Part shown: piece by piece, positions 18,495-28,585 of the stretch
Layout of the letters: the number at the start of each line of letters is the position of its first letter
Position numbering within the stretch: the stretch's first letter is position 1
Notes under the pieces: generated by a model
What the model was told of the DNA's origin: nothing
Databases searched by the model: none
What the model saw: the letters and a program-made list of their open reading frames with translations, nothing else
Position numbers and translations under genes: made by a program
DNA from: Pseudomonadota bacterium
GTDB taxonomy: Bacteria > Pseudomonadota > Alphaproteobacteria > Acetobacterales > Acetobacteraceae
Reading direction: 5' to 3'
NCBI GenBank assembly: GCA_021808545.1
Contig: JAKBBM010000002.1
Coordinates: 1-64,000, forward strand
Length of the DNA stretch: 64,000 bases

Positions 18495-19079
18495 TTATGC
18501 TGAATCAGACGCGCGGATATCGGCCTTGTCTAGATCCGCCAGACTGTTGATGTTGAGAAACGGATCGGCTGGATCACTCATCTCAACGTGCCGCGCCCCG
18601 GCCAAATCGAGGGCCACGCGCACACGGTACGGGCCGGGCCCGCGCAAAAAATCCGCCAACGCCGGGGCAAAAGCCACCTCCCACAAGGCCACCAGATGGT
18701 GCTGGCGCCCGGCATAGGCCGCCACCGCAGGGGCGGGGTGCAAGCGCGCGGCCAGATCGGACGGGAAAAACGGCGTATCCACCGGCAGGGTGAGCAGGGC
18801 TTGCGCGCCCATGCTGCGCGCCCAGATCAGCCCGGCCGCCACACCGGCCAACGGCCCTTGGCCCAAGAATGCCGGCGGATCGGGCAAAACCGGTCGGCCA
18901 AAGGCGGCAAAACGCGCGGGATCGCCATTGGCGCTGATGGCGATGCCGGGCACATGCGGCCCCAGCCGCGCCAGCACATGCGTAATCAGCGGCTGGCCCG
19001 CCAGGGACAGGAACGCCTTATCCACGCCGCCCAGGCGCGTGCCCTGGCCGCCCGCCAAAATTAACGCCGCGATGTTCAT
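18495..19079 (-). CDS. mobA: Molybdenum cofactor guanylyltransferase
   Basis: Links GMP to molybdopterin to make the MGD cofactor of molybdoenzymes such as nitrate or formate dehydrogenases. The 194-residue protein has the nucleotidyltransferase signature LILAGGQGTRLGGVDK at residues 6-21 and metal-binding DTPFF around the middle. ATG 19079 has a perfect AGGAGG Shine-Dalgarno whose first A is also the last base of the encoded tRNA-His CCA end, so translation of mobA and tRNA maturation are physically linked (see findings). No mobB or moa genes are in the window. Confidence 0.92.
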   Translation of the reverse strand: MNIAALILAGGQGTRLGGVDKAFLSLAGQPLITHVLARLGPHVPGIAISANGDPARFAAFGRPVLPDPPAFLGQGPLAGVAAGLIWARSMGAQALLTLPVDTPFFPSDLAARLHPAPAVAAYAGRQHHLVALWEVAFAPALADFLRGPGPYRVRVALDLAGARHVEMSDPADPFLNINSLADLDKADIRASDSA

Positions 19080-19091
19080 GAGAAAACCTCC

Positions 19092-19168
19092 TGGGGCGAA
19101 CGACGGGGATCGAACCCGCGACAACCGGTACCACAAACCGGCGCTCTACCAACTGAGCTACGTCCGCC
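19092..19168 (-). tRNA. tRNA-His (anticodon GTG)
   Basis: Complete cloverleaf on the minus strand: acceptor GCGGACG/CGTTCGC, D arm starting TAGCTCAGTTGGTAGAGC, anticodon stem CCGGT/ACCGG with loop TTGTGGT, and T arm GCGGG-TTCGATC-CCCGT. The extra G at position -1 opposite C73 is the histidine identity element. The CCA end is encoded in the genome. It lies between an aminotransferase gene and mobA, 12 bases before the mobA start, and is probably on a shared transcript or has a promoter inside the end of the aminotransferase gene. Confidence 0.97.
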
Positions 19169-19194
19169 ATCCAGGGTGGCGCGTCGTAACGCGC

Positions 19195-20376
19195 TCAAGG
19201 CCCGCCCGTCAATGGCTTTGTGGCCAGCCAGGCCCCCAGCCGGCGCAGGGCTTCATCCAGCACCTCATCTTGCTTGCAAAACGCAAACCGCACGTAATGG
19301 CGGGGCGGATCGGCGGCATAAAAAGCCGAAACCGGAATCGCCGCCACCTTGGCCTGCGTGACCATCCGTTGGCAAAAGGCCACATCGTCCCCGGTAAAGC
19401 CCAGGGCGGAAAAATCCGCCGTGATGAAATAGCTGCCGCCCGCGGGCAACGTGGCAAAGCCCAAACGGCGCAGCCCCGCCTCCAGCCGGTCGCGCTTGGC
19501 CCGCATTTCATCGGCCAGGCCGGTGAAATACGCATCACTCTTGGCCAGGCCCAGCGCCACCGCGCGCTGCAAGTTGGGTGGGGTGGTAAAGGTAAGATTC
19601 TGGTGCGCCTTAGCCACCGGCCCGATCAGCGCGGGCGGGCCGGAGACATAGCCAACCTTCCAGCCGGTGAGCGAGAAGGTCTTGCCCGCACTGCCAATGC
19701 GCAAACAGCGTTCGGCCATGCCCGGGCGGGTCATCAGCGGCACATGCGCCATGCCGCCAAACACCAGATGCTCATACACCTCGTCGCACACCGCATAGAC
19801 ATCATGCGCGCAAAGCTGATCAGCGATGAAATCCAGATCGTCCGGCGTGAACAGCTTGCCCGTCGGGTTCATGGGCGAATTGAGCAAAAGCAGCTTGGTC
19901 TTGGGCCCAAAGGCGGCGGCGAATTCAGCGCGCGGCAGCGCCCAATCGGGCGGGCTCAAGCGCACCAGCCGGGGCACGCCGCCCAAAAGCCGCACCACGG
20001 GCAGGTATGTGTCGTAGAGCGGCTCGATCAGCACCACCTCGTCGCCGGGATTGATCAGCGCCATCAGGCAGGCGGTCAGCGCCTCGGTCGCGCCCGATGT
20101 CACGCACACACCAGCTTGCGGGTCTATCTTCAGCCCGTAAAAACGCGCATTGGCCGCGGCCACCGCCATTTTCAACTCCGGCAGGCCGCTCAGGGGCGGG
20201 TATTGGTTGCGCCGGTCCAAAAGCGCCTCGGCCGCGGCGCGCACCACATCCACCGGCCCATCCCCATCGGGAAAGCCTTGGCCAAGATTAACAGCCCCAT
20301 ACTGGGCCGCGAGCGCCGACATGGTGGTGAAAATGGTGGTGCCGGTCTGCGCCAGCAGGCTGTTGACGGGTTTCAT
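19195..20376 (-). CDS. Class I/II PLP-dependent aminotransferase (YbdL/DapC/kynurenine-aminotransferase-like)
   Basis: A 393-residue fold-type I aminotransferase. Motifs: NLGQGFPDGDGP at the N terminus, LLNSPMNPTGK, CDEVYEHL, and the PLP lysine K232 in GSAGKTFSLTGWKVGY. The GQGFPDGDGP form is typical of the group that includes methionine aminotransferase YbdL, kynurenine aminotransferases and some succinyl-diaminopimelate aminotransferases. Specificity among these cannot be settled here. It differs clearly from the aminotransferase at 10.2-11.4 kb. It ends 26 bases before the tRNA-His gene. Confidence 0.88.
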   Translation of the reverse strand: MKPVNSLLAQTGTTIFTTMSALAAQYGAVNLGQGFPDGDGPVDVVRAAAEALLDRRNQYPPLSGLPELKMAVAAANARFYGLKIDPQAGVCVTSGATEALTACLMALINPGDEVVLIEPLYDTYLPVVRLLGGVPRLVRLSPPDWALPRAEFAAAFGPKTKLLLLNSPMNPTGKLFTPDDLDFIADQLCAHDVYAVCDEVYEHLVFGGMAHVPLMTRPGMAERCLRIGSAGKTFSLTGWKVGYVSGPPALIGPVAKAHQNLTFTTPPNLQRAVALGLAKSDAYFTGLADEMRAKRDRLEAGLRRLGFATLPAGGSYFITADFSALGFTGDDVAFCQRMVTQAKVAAIPVSAFYAADPPRHYVRFAFCKQDEVLDEALRRLGAWLATKPLTGGP

Positions 20377-20537
20377 GCGCTGGTTTTAGGAGCTGGCCCG
20401 GCCCGTGCAAGAGCCACGCGACGGGATGAATGAATTGCCGAAAAAACAGGCATAAAACCGCCATAGCTTGGGCAGATGTCCGGAATTCATGTGCTTTTTC
20501 CCCCTCCAGGGCCGCCCGCAGCCCTGGACTTAGCCTC

Positions 20538-20553
20538 TGGCACGGCTCATGCT
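20538..20553 (+). promoter_or_regulatory. Sigma-54 promoter ahead of glnB
   Basis: The sequence TGGCACGGCTCATGCT has the GG and GC pairs ten bases apart that define sigma-54 promoters, with one mismatch to TGGCAC-N5-TTGC (ATGC instead). It lies 122 bases before the glnB ATG, in line with NtrC-controlled glnBA operons of other alphaproteobacteria. No obvious NtrC enhancer was located by eye in 20377-20537. Confidence 0.7.
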
Positions 20554-20603
20554 AGACTAAACCCGTCAGCCCGTTGGCTGGCGCGCGCGGCATCCGGCCC
20601 TAG

Positions 20604-21014
<411 letters not shown>

Positions 21015-21140
21015 CCCGGCCATTGTCGCGGCGGTCAGGCATGTTTAACATGACAGCCGCTGCACGTATCGGGCGGGGGCGCATGGTGTTCCCCCGCGGA
21101 CTGGGCGGATGACACTATTCTCATTGTAACGGGGAACAAC

Positions 21141-22571
21141 ATGGCGAAGAAAGCCGAGAGCGGCGACGCGGTCGCGAAGGTTTTGGAGATGATCAAGGAA
21201 AACGGGGTCGAGTATGTCGATCTGCGTTTTACCGATCCCAAGGGCAAATGGCAGCACACGGCGCAGCATGTCTCGACCGTGGATGAGGACACGCTGAAGG
21301 ACGGCTTTATGTTCGACGGCTCGTCCATTGCTGGCTGGAAGGCGATTAACGAATCCGACATGATCCTGCAGCCGGACCTGGCTTCCGCGGTGATGGACCC
21401 GTTCGCGGCCAAGCCGAGCCTGATCCTGTTCTGCGATATTCTGGAGCCCTCCACCGGCCAGGGCTATCTGCGCGACCCGCGCTCAACCGCCAAGAAGGCT
21501 GAAGCCTTTCTGAAATCCACCGGCATCGGCGACACCGCCTTTGTGGGCGCGGAAGCTGAGTTCTTCATCTTCGATAGCGTGAAGTTCGGCACCGGCGGCA
21601 ATTTCGGCACCTATCAGCTGGATAGCGTCGAGGGCCCCGGCTCCTCGCTGAAGGATTACCCGGAAGGCAATATGGGCCACCGCCCGGCCGTGAAGGGCGG
21701 CTATTTCCCCGTGCCGCCGGTGGATGGCGATGCCGACCTGCGCGCCGAGATGCTCTCCGCCATGGGCGAAATGGGCCTGCCGATCGAGAAGCACCATCAT
21801 GAGGTCGCGCAGAGCCAGCACGAGCTGGGCACCCGCTTCAACAGCCTCACCACCATGGCCGACCAGATGCAGATCTATAAATACTGCGTCCATAATGTCG
21901 CCCATTCCTACGGCAAGACGGCGACCTTCATGCCCAAGCCGATTTATGGCGATAACGGCTCGGGCATGCACACCCATCTCTCCATCTGGAAGAATGGCAA
22001 GCCGCTCTTCGCCGGCAATGGCTATGCCGACCTGTCGGAGACCTGCCTGTACGCCATTGGCGGCATCATCAAGCACGCCAAGGCCATCAACGCGTTCTCC
22101 AACCCGTCCACCAACTCGTATAAGCGCCTGATCCCGGGCTTCGAGGCGCCGGTGCTGCTGGCCTATTCCGCCCGCAACCGCTCCGCCTCCTGCCGGATTC
22201 CGTATACGACCAGCCCGAAGGCCAAGCGCGTCGAGGTCCGCTTCCCCGACCCGACCTGCAACCCCTACCTCTCTTTCTCGGCCCTGCTGATGGCCGCGAT
22301 CGACGGCATCAAGAACAAGATCCACCCCGGCGACCCGATGGACAAGGATCTGTACGAGCTGCCGCCCGAAGAGCTGAAGGGCATCCCCACCGTGTGCGGC
22401 TCTCTGCGCGAGGCGCTGCTCTCGCTCGAGGCCGATCACGAGTTCCTGCTCGCCGGCGATGTGTTCTCGAAAGAGCAGATCGAGAGCTATATCGAGCTGA
22501 AATGGAAGGAAGTGTACCGGTTCGAGCACACGCCGCACCCGGTCGAGTTCGAAATGTATTATTCCGTCTGA
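21141..22571 (+). CDS. glnA: Glutamine synthetase, type I
   Basis: Makes glutamine from glutamate, ammonia and ATP as a cytosolic dodecamer; the main route of ammonium assimilation. The 476-residue protein shows [27 protein letters not shown] (ATP/metal site) and [10 protein letters not shown]. The adenylylation tyrosine is about Y405 in [10 protein letters not shown], so GlnE-type control is expected. It follows glnB, and a Rho-independent terminator lies 19 bases after the stop. There is no gap or frameshift. Confidence 0.97.
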   Translation: MAKKAESGDAVAKVLEMIKENGVEYVDLRFTDPKGKWQHTAQHVSTVDEDTLKDGFMFDGSSIAGWKAINESDMILQPDLASAVMDPFAAKPSLILFCDILEPSTGQGYLRDPRSTAKKAEAFLKSTGIGDTAFVGAEAEFFIFDSVKFGTGGNFGTYQLDSVEGPGSSLKDYPEGNMGHRPAVKGGYFPVPPVDGDADLRAEMLSAMGEMGLPIEKHHHEVAQSQHELGTRFNSLTTMADQMQIYKYCVHNVAHSYGKTATFMPKPIYGDNGSGMHTHLSIWKNGKPLFAGNGYADLSETCLYAIGGIIKHAKAINAFSNPSTNSYKRLIPGFEAPVLLAYSARNRSASCRIPYTTSPKAKRVEVRFPDPTCNPYLSFSALLMAAIDGIKNKIHPGDPMDKDLYELPPEELKGIPTVCGSLREALLSLEADHEFLLAGDVFSKEQIESYIELKWKEVYRFEHTPHPVEFEMYYSV

Positions 22572-22589
22572 TCAGACTGGAATTGCATG

Positions 22590-22619
22590 GAAAAACGGCA
22601 CCTTCGGGTGCCGTTTTTT
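22590..22619 (+). terminator. Rho-independent terminator of glnA
   Basis: AACGGCACC and GGTGCCGTT form a perfect stem around a TTCG tetraloop, followed by a T tract. The A run on the 5' side also gives it activity on the opposite strand. Confidence 0.92.
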
Positions 22620-22649
22620 GTGATGGCGCGCCATCCCCCCACAAACCCC

Positions 22650-22678
22650 TTGCCGTGTGGGGCGCAAGCGCCTAAATA
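22650..22678 (+). promoter_or_regulatory. Probable sigma-70-type promoter of the rimP-nusA-infB operon
   Basis: TTGCCG at 22650-22655 and TAAATA at 22673-22678 are exactly 17 bases apart, between the glnA terminator and rimP. Transcription would start near 22685 and run straight through the hairpins at 22692-22736. Confidence 0.55.
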
Positions 22679-22691
22679 GAGGCTCAACAAA

Positions 22692-22736
22692 ACCCGCTTT
22701 TCCGCAGGGTGGCCTCGTAAACGGGCCGCCTTTTTT
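22692..22736 (+). terminator. Leader terminator with a competing upstream hairpin, before rimP
   Basis: GGTGGCC (22708-22714) pairs with GGCCGCC (22724-22730) and is followed directly by six T residues: a terminator only about 25 bases after the likely start of transcription and 16 bases before the rimP start. An upstream segment ACCCGC (22692-22697) can pair with GCAGGGT (22704-22710), which includes the 5' arm of the terminator, so the two structures exclude each other. This looks like an attenuator of the nusA operon. Confidence 0.6.
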
Positions 22737-22752
22737 ATTGGATTTTTGCCGC

Positions 22753-23277
22753 TTGTCCGACAACCGCCCAACCCATACCGGCCTTGAGGGCCGTATCGCC
22801 GGGATTATCGCCGCGCCACTGGAAGCCCAGGGCTATGAGCTCGTGCGCGTGCAGGTGATGGGGCGCGAAACCCCAACCGTGCAGATCATGGCCGACCGGG
22901 CTGATGGCGCGCCCTTCACGCTCGAGGATTGCGAAACCGTGAGCCATCTGCTCTCGGCCGTGCTGGATGTGGAAGACCCGATCGAGAACGCCTGGACGCT
23001 GGAAGTCTCCTCCGCCGGGATTGACCGGCCGCTGACCCGCACCAAGGATTTCAATAAATATGCCGGCTTTACCGCGAAAATCGAGCTGGCCTTCCCCGGC
23101 CCCGACAACCGCAAGCGCTTCACCGGCACGCTGATCGGCGCTGACAGCGAAACCGCCCGGCTGCGCCTGGACGATGGCGAAATCGTGGAACTGCGCCGCA
23201 CCGATATCCGCAAAGCCAAGCTCGTGCTCACCGACGAACTGATCGCCTTTACCACCCAATCCACCGTGACCAATTAG
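22753..23277 (+). CDS. rimP: Ribosome maturation factor RimP
   Basis: Assists maturation of the 30S subunit. About 174 residues. The family core begins at [22 protein letters not shown] and includes [16 protein letters not shown], the most conserved RimP segment. The start is uncertain. I choose TTG 22753, which begins just before the core and has only a weak GGAT upstream; TTG 22738 and GTG 22657 also exist, but the latter lies inside the promoter and terminator structure. First gene of the rimP-nusA-ylxR-infB-rbfA-tsaC operon. Confidence 0.92.
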   Translation: MSDNRPTHTGLEGRIAGIIAAPLEAQGYELVRVQVMGRETPTVQIMADRADGAPFTLEDCETVSHLLSAVLDVEDPIENAWTLEVSSAGIDRPLTRTKDFNKYAGFTAKIELAFPGPDNRKRFTGTLIGADSETARLRLDDGEIVELRRTDIRKAKLVLTDELIAFTTQSTVTN

Positions 23278-23286
23278 AGGACGCCC

Positions 23287-24804
23287 ATGGACACCGCCGT
23301 CAATCGCCCGGAATTGCTGCTCGTCGCCGATGCCGTCGCGCGCGAGAAACAGATCGAGCGCGAGGAAGTGCTGGAAGCGATGGAACAGGCCATCCAAAAG
23401 GCCGGCCGCGCCAAATACGGGCATGAGAAGGATATTCGCGCCGTCATCGACCGCAAGACCGGCGATGTCCGGCTCTCGCGCTGGACCGAGATCGTCGAGA
23501 TCGTGGAGAATGAGGAAACCCAGATCCCGGTATCCATCTCCAAGAAATTCGCGCCCGAGAAGGAGGTGGGGGATTTCATCGTCGATCCGCTGCCGCCCAT
23601 TGATTTTGGGCGCATCGCGGCACAGACCGCCAAGCAGGTCATCGTGCAGCGCGTGCGCGAATATGAGCGCTCAAAACAATATAACGAGTTCAAGGACCGG
23701 GTGGGCGAGATCATCAATGGCGTGGTCAAGCGTACCGAGTACGGCAACCTCATGGTGGATTTGGGCCGGGCCGAGGCGCTGTTGCGCCGCGATGAGTGCA
23801 TCCCGCGCGAGAATCTGAAAAATGGCGACCGCGTGCGCGCCTTTATCTACGATGTGCGCGAGGAGCCCAGAGGCCCGCAAATCTTCCTCTCGCGCACCCA
23901 TCCCGGCTTCCTCGCCAAGCTGTTCGCCCAGGAAGTGCCCGAGATTTACGACGGCATCATCGAGATCAAGGCCGTGGCGCGCGACCCTGGCTCACGCGCC
24001 AAAATGGCCGTGATCTCGCGCGATGCCTCGATCGACCCGGTGGGGGCGTGCGTGGGCATGCGCGGCTCACGCGTGCAGGCCGTGGTGGCCGAGCTGCAGG
24101 GCGAGAAGATCGACATCATCCCCTGGTCGCCCAATGTCGCGACCTTCGTGGTCAACGCTCTGGCCCCGGCCGAGGTGTCCAAGGTGGTGATGGATGAGGA
24201 AGCCGGGCGCGTGGAAGTGGTGGTGCCCGACAGCCAGCTCTCGCTCGCCATCGGCCGCAGAGGGCAGAATGTGCGCCTCGCCTCGCAACTCACGCGCTGG
24301 GATATCGACATCCTGACCGAAGCCGAGGAATCGGAGCGCCGGCAGGAGGAATTCCGCCGCAAGACCGGCCTGTTCGTCGAGGCGCTGGATGTGGATGACA
24401 TGATCGCCGGGCTGCTGGTGCAGGAAGGGTTCGAGACCGTGGATGATCTCGTCGTCACCCCGCAGGAGGAAGTCGCCGAGATTGAGGGCTTTGATGAAGG
24501 TGTCGCCACCGAGCTGCGCCGCCGCGCCGAAACATTCCTTGCCCGCCAGGCGAACGAGCAGGAGGAAAAGCGCATCGCACTTGGTGTGACCGACGATATC
24601 GCCGCGTTCGAGGCGTTCTCGGCCAAGGATCTGATCGCGCTGGGCGAGAAGGGCGTGAAGACGCTCGACGACCTCGCCGATCTCGCGGGCGACGAGCTGG
24701 TGGAAATCCTCGGCGCCGAAACGATGAGCGAGGAGCAGGCCAACGAAATCATCATGGCCGCGCGCGCACACTGGTTCGAGGGAGATGACAGCCACGCTTC
24801 CTGA
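23287..24804 (+). CDS. nusA: Transcription termination/antitermination factor NusA
   Basis: Binds RNA polymerase and nascent RNA, promoting pausing, termination or antitermination. The 505-residue protein has the N-terminal polymerase-binding domain (1 to about 125), an S1 domain (about 135-200), two KH domains (about 200-345, including [17 protein letters not shown] and [15 protein letters not shown]), and C-terminal helix-hairpin-helix repeats (about 360-500). ATG 23287 has AGAGGA upstream. It overlaps the following ylxR-like gene by 20 bases. The attenuator-like leader before rimP is a plausible target of NusA autoregulation. Confidence 0.97.
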   Translation: MDTAVNRPELLLVADAVAREKQIEREEVLEAMEQAIQKAGRAKYGHEKDIRAVIDRKTGDVRLSRWTEIVEIVENEETQIPVSISKKFAPEKEVGDFIVDPLPPIDFGRIAAQTAKQVIVQRVREYERSKQYNEFKDRVGEIINGVVKRTEYGNLMVDLGRAEALLRRDECIPRENLKNGDRVRAFIYDVREEPRGPQIFLSRTHPGFLAKLFAQEVPEIYDGIIEIKAVARDPGSRAKMAVISRDASIDPVGACVGMRGSRVQAVVAELQGEKIDIIPWSPNVATFVVNALAPAEVSKVVMDEEAGRVEVVVPDSQLSLAIGRRGQNVRLASQLTRWDIDILTEAEESERRQEEFRRKTGLFVEALDVDDMIAGLLVQEGFETVDDLVVTPQEEVAEIEGFDEGVATELRRRAETFLARQANEQEEKRIALGVTDDIAAFEAFSAKDLIALGEKGVKTLDDLADLAGDELVEILGAETMSEEQANEIIMAARAHWFEGDDSHAS

Positions 24805-25405
24805 ACCGGCCATAGATCCGATAGAGCCGCCATCCGAGACCGGGCCGCACCGGCGCTGCCTTGTCAGCCGGGCCGAGGGGCGGCGCGAGGAGATGCTGCG
24901 TTTTGTCGCGGGACCGGAGCGGCAAGTGGTGTTCGACGCCGCCGCAACCCTGCCCGGACGCGGAATGTGGTTGAGCCCGCGCGCCGATGTGCTAGAGCAG
25001 GCAATCCGGCGCGGTGTCTTCTCCCGTGCCGCGCGCATGCCGCTGACCGTGCCGCCGGATCTGGCAGACCATGTGCAGGCGGCGCTAAACCGGCGCCTGA
25101 CCGATCTGCTCGGTCTTGCGCGGCGCAGCGGGGCAGCGGTTTCCGGCTTCGAGAAGGCGCAAGACTGGCTGCGGGCCAACCGCGCCGGGCTGGTGGTGCA
25201 AGCCGCCGATGGCAGTCCCGAAGAGCGGGCGCGGTTTCTGGCCCGGGCGGGGAGTGTCCCGGTGGTGGCGGTTTTATCCGCCGCCACGCTGGGCAAAATT
25301 TTCGGCCGGACGCATACGGTGCATGTCATCCTGGGCCCCGGACGGCTGGCCCGGATGATCGAAATCGAGGCGCGGCGCCTGCAAGGTGTTGCGGATAAGG
25401 GATGA
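24785..25405 (+). CDS. YlxR-type RNA-binding protein with L7Ae-like C-terminal domain
   Basis: The 206-residue protein combines a YlxR/DUF448 domain (about 22-95, with [19 protein letters not shown] and GRGMWLSP) and a C-terminal L7Ae-like half (about 100-195) with [19 protein letters not shown] and [15 protein letters not shown]. This fusion is the normal alphaproteobacterial form at this place between nusA and infB. It probably binds structured RNA or ribosome components; the exact role is not known. ATG 24785 overlaps the end of nusA, with GAGGGAG directly upstream. Confidence 0.9.
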   Translation: MTATLPEPAIDPIEPPSETGPHRRCLVSRAEGRREEMLRFVAGPERQVVFDAAATLPGRGMWLSPRADVLEQAIRRGVFSRAARMPLTVPPDLADHVQAALNRRLTDLLGLARRSGAAVSGFEKAQDWLRANRAGLVVQAADGSPEERARFLARAGSVPVVAVLSAATLGKIFGRTHTVHVILGPGRLARMIEIEARRLQGVADKG

Positions 25406-25473
25406 AGCGGGCAGTAGTGCCCAACAAGTCCGGGATCCGTCCCGGCAAAGACGTGAATGGACCGGATTAAGAC

Positions 25474-28182
25474 ATGACTGACGGCAACGACCAGAATGAA
25501 ACCAAGGGCAGGCTCTCGCTGCGTCCGGCGGCGCGCGGGGATGCGGGGCATACTGTCGATGCCGGATCGGTGCGGCAGAGCTTCTCGCACGGCCGCTCCA
25601 AGGTCGTGCAGGTGGAGGTGCGCAAGAAACGCGGTGCGGGCGGACACGCCCCCGCGGCCGGCGGCGAACCCGCCGCCCCAGCACCCCTGACGCCAAAGCC
25701 CGCCGCGCGCCAGGGCGCCACCTCCGCCGGGCAACGGCAGCGCCCCAGCCCAGGAGGGGCCCAGCGCGCCCTGACCGCGGCCGAGCTCGCCACCCGCCAG
25801 CGCGTTCTGGCCGAGGCCGCCCTGCGCGAGGCCGAGCGCCGTGAGCAGGAGAAGATTTCCATTCTCTCCGCCGCCGAAGAAGCCAGACGGCGCGAAGAAG
25901 AGGCCGCGCGCGCCCAGGCCGAGGAAGAAGCCCGGCTGAAAGCCGAGGCCGAGGAGGCCGCGCATCTCAAGGCCGAGCAAGAGGCCGCCGCGGCCGCCAA
26001 GGCCGCGCAGGAAGCCAACACCAAGACCGCGCAGGAAACCGATACCAAGGCCGCGCCGCAACCAGCGGCCCCGGCCCGGCCCGCGGCGCCACGTCCGCCA
26101 GCACGTCCCGGCGCAGCCGCCTCTCCCGCCGCGCGCGCCACCTTGCAGCTGCGCCCCGGCGCAAGCCGCCCCGCCGGCGATGACGAGGACGAAGCTCCGC
26201 GCGGTCCCGCGCGCCGTCCTACCGCCACGCCCCCCCGGCGCGGCGCGCCCGCGGCCCCGGCCAAGAAGCTGGGCGATGGCAACCGCCGCGGCGGACGCAT
26301 CGACGTGCAGGCCGCCCTCGAAGGGGCTGATGAGAAAGTCCGCTCGCTCGCCTCCGTACGCCGCCAGCGCGAGCGCGAACGCCGCCAGGCCGAGCTGGAG
26401 CTGCTGCGCGCCGACGGCGTGAAAGTGGTCCGCGAGGTTATCCTGCCCGAGACCATTACCGTGCAGGAGCTGGCCAACCGCATGGCCGCGCAAGGGCGCG
26501 ACGTGGTCCGCGCGCTGATGAAAATGGGCGTGATGGCGACCATCACCCAGACCATCGATGCCGACACCGCCGAACTCGTCATCAGCGAATTCGGCCATAA
26601 GGTCCGCCGTGTTTCTGATTCCGACGTGGAGCTGGGACTGGAAGGCAAGGCCGACGATGAGGCCGAGCTCAAACCGCGCCCGCCGGTTGTCACCATCATG
26701 GGCCATGTCGATCACGGCAAGACCTCGCTTTTGGACGCGCTGCGCCACACCGATGTGGCCGCCGGCGAGGCGGGCGGGATTACCCAGCATATCGGCGCCT
26801 ATCAGGTCACCCTACCCTCGGGCCAGGCCATCACCTTCCTCGACACGCCAGGCCATGAGGCCTTCACCGCCATGCGCGCGCGCGGCGCCGCCGCCACCGA
26901 TATCGTGGTGCTGGTCGTCGCCGCCGATGACGGCGTGATGCCGCAGACGATCGAGGCGATCAAACACGCCAAGGCTGCGCAAGTGCCCATCATCGTCGCG
27001 ATCAATAAGATCGACCGGCCGGGCGCCGACCCAAACCGTGTGCGCAACGAGCTGCTGCAGCATGAGATCGTGGTCGAGAGCATGAGCGGCGACACCATGG
27101 ATGTCGAGGTTTCGGCGCTGAAGAAGCTCAATCTCGACAAGCTGGAAGAGGCCATTTTGCTCCAGGCCGAGGTGCTGGAACTGCGGGCCAACCCCGACCG
27201 TACGGCCGAAGGTGCCATCATCGAAAGCCGGCTCGATAAGGGCCGTGGACCGGTGGCTACCGTGCTGGTCCAGAAAGGCACGCTACACCAGGGCGATATT
27301 GTGGTGGCGGGCGCCCAATGGGGCCGCGTGCGCGCCATGCTGAACGATAAGGCCCAGCCGGTGAAGGAGGCCAACCCCTCCCTGCCGGTGGAAATTCTCG
27401 GCCTTTCGGGTGCGCCCACGGCGGGTGAGCCCTTCGTGGTGGTGGAAAACGAGCAGCGCGCCCGCGAAATCACCGAATACCGCCAGCAGAAGCTGCGCGA
27501 GCGGCAGGTGGCGGCGCAAACCGCCCTGCGCGGCACCATGGAGGAGATGCTGGCGCGCATCCAGGCCGGGGCGCAGAAGGAAGTCGCCGTGCTGATCAAG
27601 GCCGATGTGCAAGGCTCGGCCGAGGCCATCCAGGTGGTTCTGGGCAAGCTCGGCAACGAGGAAGTGCGCGTGCGCGTGATCTATTCCGGCGTCGGCCAGA
27701 TCACCGAAAGCGACATCCAGCTCGCCAAGGCGTCCGATGGCATTATCGTCGCCTTCAATGTCCGCGCCAACGCGCAGGCGCGCGAGCTGGCCAACCGCGA
27801 AGGCGTGGATATCCGCTATTACTCGATCATCTACGAGGTGGCGGACGATATCGAGACGCTGGTCAAGGGCAAGCTCGCCCCCGTGCATCGCGAGAAATTC
27901 CTGGGCTATGCGGAAATCCGCCAAGTGTTCAACATCACCAAGACCGGCAAGGTCGGGGGCTGTTATGTCACCGAGGGCGTGGTCAAGCGCGGCTGCGGCG
28001 TGCGCCTGCTGCGCGACAATGTCGTCATCCATCAGGGCGAGCTCTCGCAGCTCAAGCGCTTCAAGGACGATGTCCGCGAAGTGGCGCGCGGCTATGAATG
28101 CGGCCTGTCCTTCGCGGGCTTCCAGGATCTGCGCGAAGGCGATGTGGTAGAGTGCTATGAAACCGAGATCGTCGCGCCCTGA
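25474..28182 (+). CDS. infB: Translation initiation factor IF-2
   Basis: GTPase that places initiator tRNA on the 30S subunit and promotes subunit joining. The 902-residue protein has the alphaproteobacterial N terminus ([11 protein letters not shown], then [18 protein letters not shown]), a long Ala/Glu/Pro-rich low-complexity linker (about 60-290), the IF2 N-terminal fold (about 315-365), and the GTPase domain with G1 GHVDHGKTS at about 410, DTPGHEAF and NKID, then domains II-IV. The low-complexity linker explains several long spurious open frames on both strands. Its end overlaps rbfA by 26 bases. Confidence 0.97.
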   Translation: MTDGNDQNETKGRLSLRPAARGDAGHTVDAGSVRQSFSHGRSKVVQVEVRKKRGAGGHAPAAGGEPAAPAPLTPKPAARQGATSAGQRQRPSPGGAQRALTAAELATRQRVLAEAALREAERREQEKISILSAAEEARRREEEAARAQAEEEARLKAEAEEAAHLKAEQEAAAAAKAAQEANTKTAQETDTKAAPQPAAPARPAAPRPPARPGAAASPAARATLQLRPGASRPAGDDEDEAPRGPARRPTATPPRRGAPAAPAKKLGDGNRRGGRIDVQAALEGADEKVRSLASVRRQRERERRQAELELLRADGVKVVREVILPETITVQELANRMAAQGRDVVRALMKMGVMATITQTIDADTAELVISEFGHKVRRVSDSDVELGLEGKADDEAELKPRPPVVTIMGHVDHGKTSLLDALRHTDVAAGEAGGITQHIGAYQVTLPSGQAITFLDTPGHEAFTAMRARGAAATDIVVLVVAADDGVMPQTIEAIKHAKAAQVPIIVAINKIDRPGADPNRVRNELLQHEIVVESMSGDTMDVEVSALKKLNLDKLEEAILLQAEVLELRANPDRTAEGAIIESRLDKGRGPVATVLVQKGTLHQGDIVVAGAQWGRVRAMLNDKAQPVKEANPSLPVEILGLSGAPTAGEPFVVVENEQRAREITEYRQQKLRERQVAAQTALRGTMEEMLARIQAGAQKEVAVLIKADVQGSAEAIQVVLGKLGNEEVRVRVIYSGVGQITESDIQLAKASDGIIVAFNVRANAQARELANREGVDIRYYSIIYEVADDIETLVKGKLAPVHREKFLGYAEIRQVFNITKTGKVGGCYVTEGVVKRGCGVRLLRDNVVIHQGELSQLKRFKDDVREVARGYECGLSFAGFQDLREGDVVECYETEIVAP

Positions 28183-28585
28183 GGGCGCGCACGGCACCCC
28201 GAGCCAGCGCCAGCTGCGCGTGGCGGAGGAAATCCGCCACGCCCTGGCCGATGTGCTGCTGCGTACCGAATTCCGCGATCCGGAGCTGGCCGGCGCGCAT
28301 CTCACCATTTCGGAAGTGCGCATGTCGCCCGACCTGAAGCATGCGCTGGTGTTCGCCTCAGTGCTGGGCCATAAGGATATCCGCCCGCTTTTGCCGGCCT
28401 TAAAGCGCGCCGCCCCCTTCCTGCGGTCGCAAATCGCGCCCAAGCTTGGCCTGCGCGTGGTGCCGGACCTGAAATTCGTGGCCGATGCGGCGCTCGACCA
28501 GGCCTCGCGCATCAACGAGATCCTGCATTCGCCGGATGTGGCCCGCGACCTTCCCGGCGGGCCCGATGAGACCGAGCAGGACTGA
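28157..28585 (+). CDS. rbfA: 30S ribosome-binding factor A
   Basis: Late 30S assembly factor that contacts 16S rRNA helix 1. The 142-residue protein has a KH-like fold, with [19 protein letters not shown] at the start of the domain and [25 protein letters not shown] near the end. ATG 28157 lies inside the end of infB (26-base overlap), so translation is probably coupled. It overlaps the next gene, tsaC, by 20 bases. In many bacteria truB and rpsO follow rbfA; here tsaC does. Confidence 0.95.
   Translation: MKPRSSRPEGAHGTPSQRQLRVAEEIRHALADVLLRTEFRDPELAGAHLTISEVRMSPDLKHALVFASVLGHKDIRPLLPALKRAAPFLRSQIAPKLGLRVVPDLKFVADAALDQASRINEILHSPDVARDLPGGPDETEQD

Noticed and set aside
18790-20433. A 547-codon plus-strand frame across mobA, tRNA-His and an aminotransferase
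   Set aside because: It reads through a tRNA gene on the other strand and matches no protein pattern.
25870-26280. Repeated Ala/Glu/Pro codons that look like a DNA repeat
   Set aside because: This is the low-complexity linker of IF-2, normal for alphaproteobacteria.
24067-26790. A 907-codon minus-strand open frame opposite nusA, ylxR and infB
   Set aside because: Spans three genuine genes, is low in complexity opposite the infB linker, and has no start signal.
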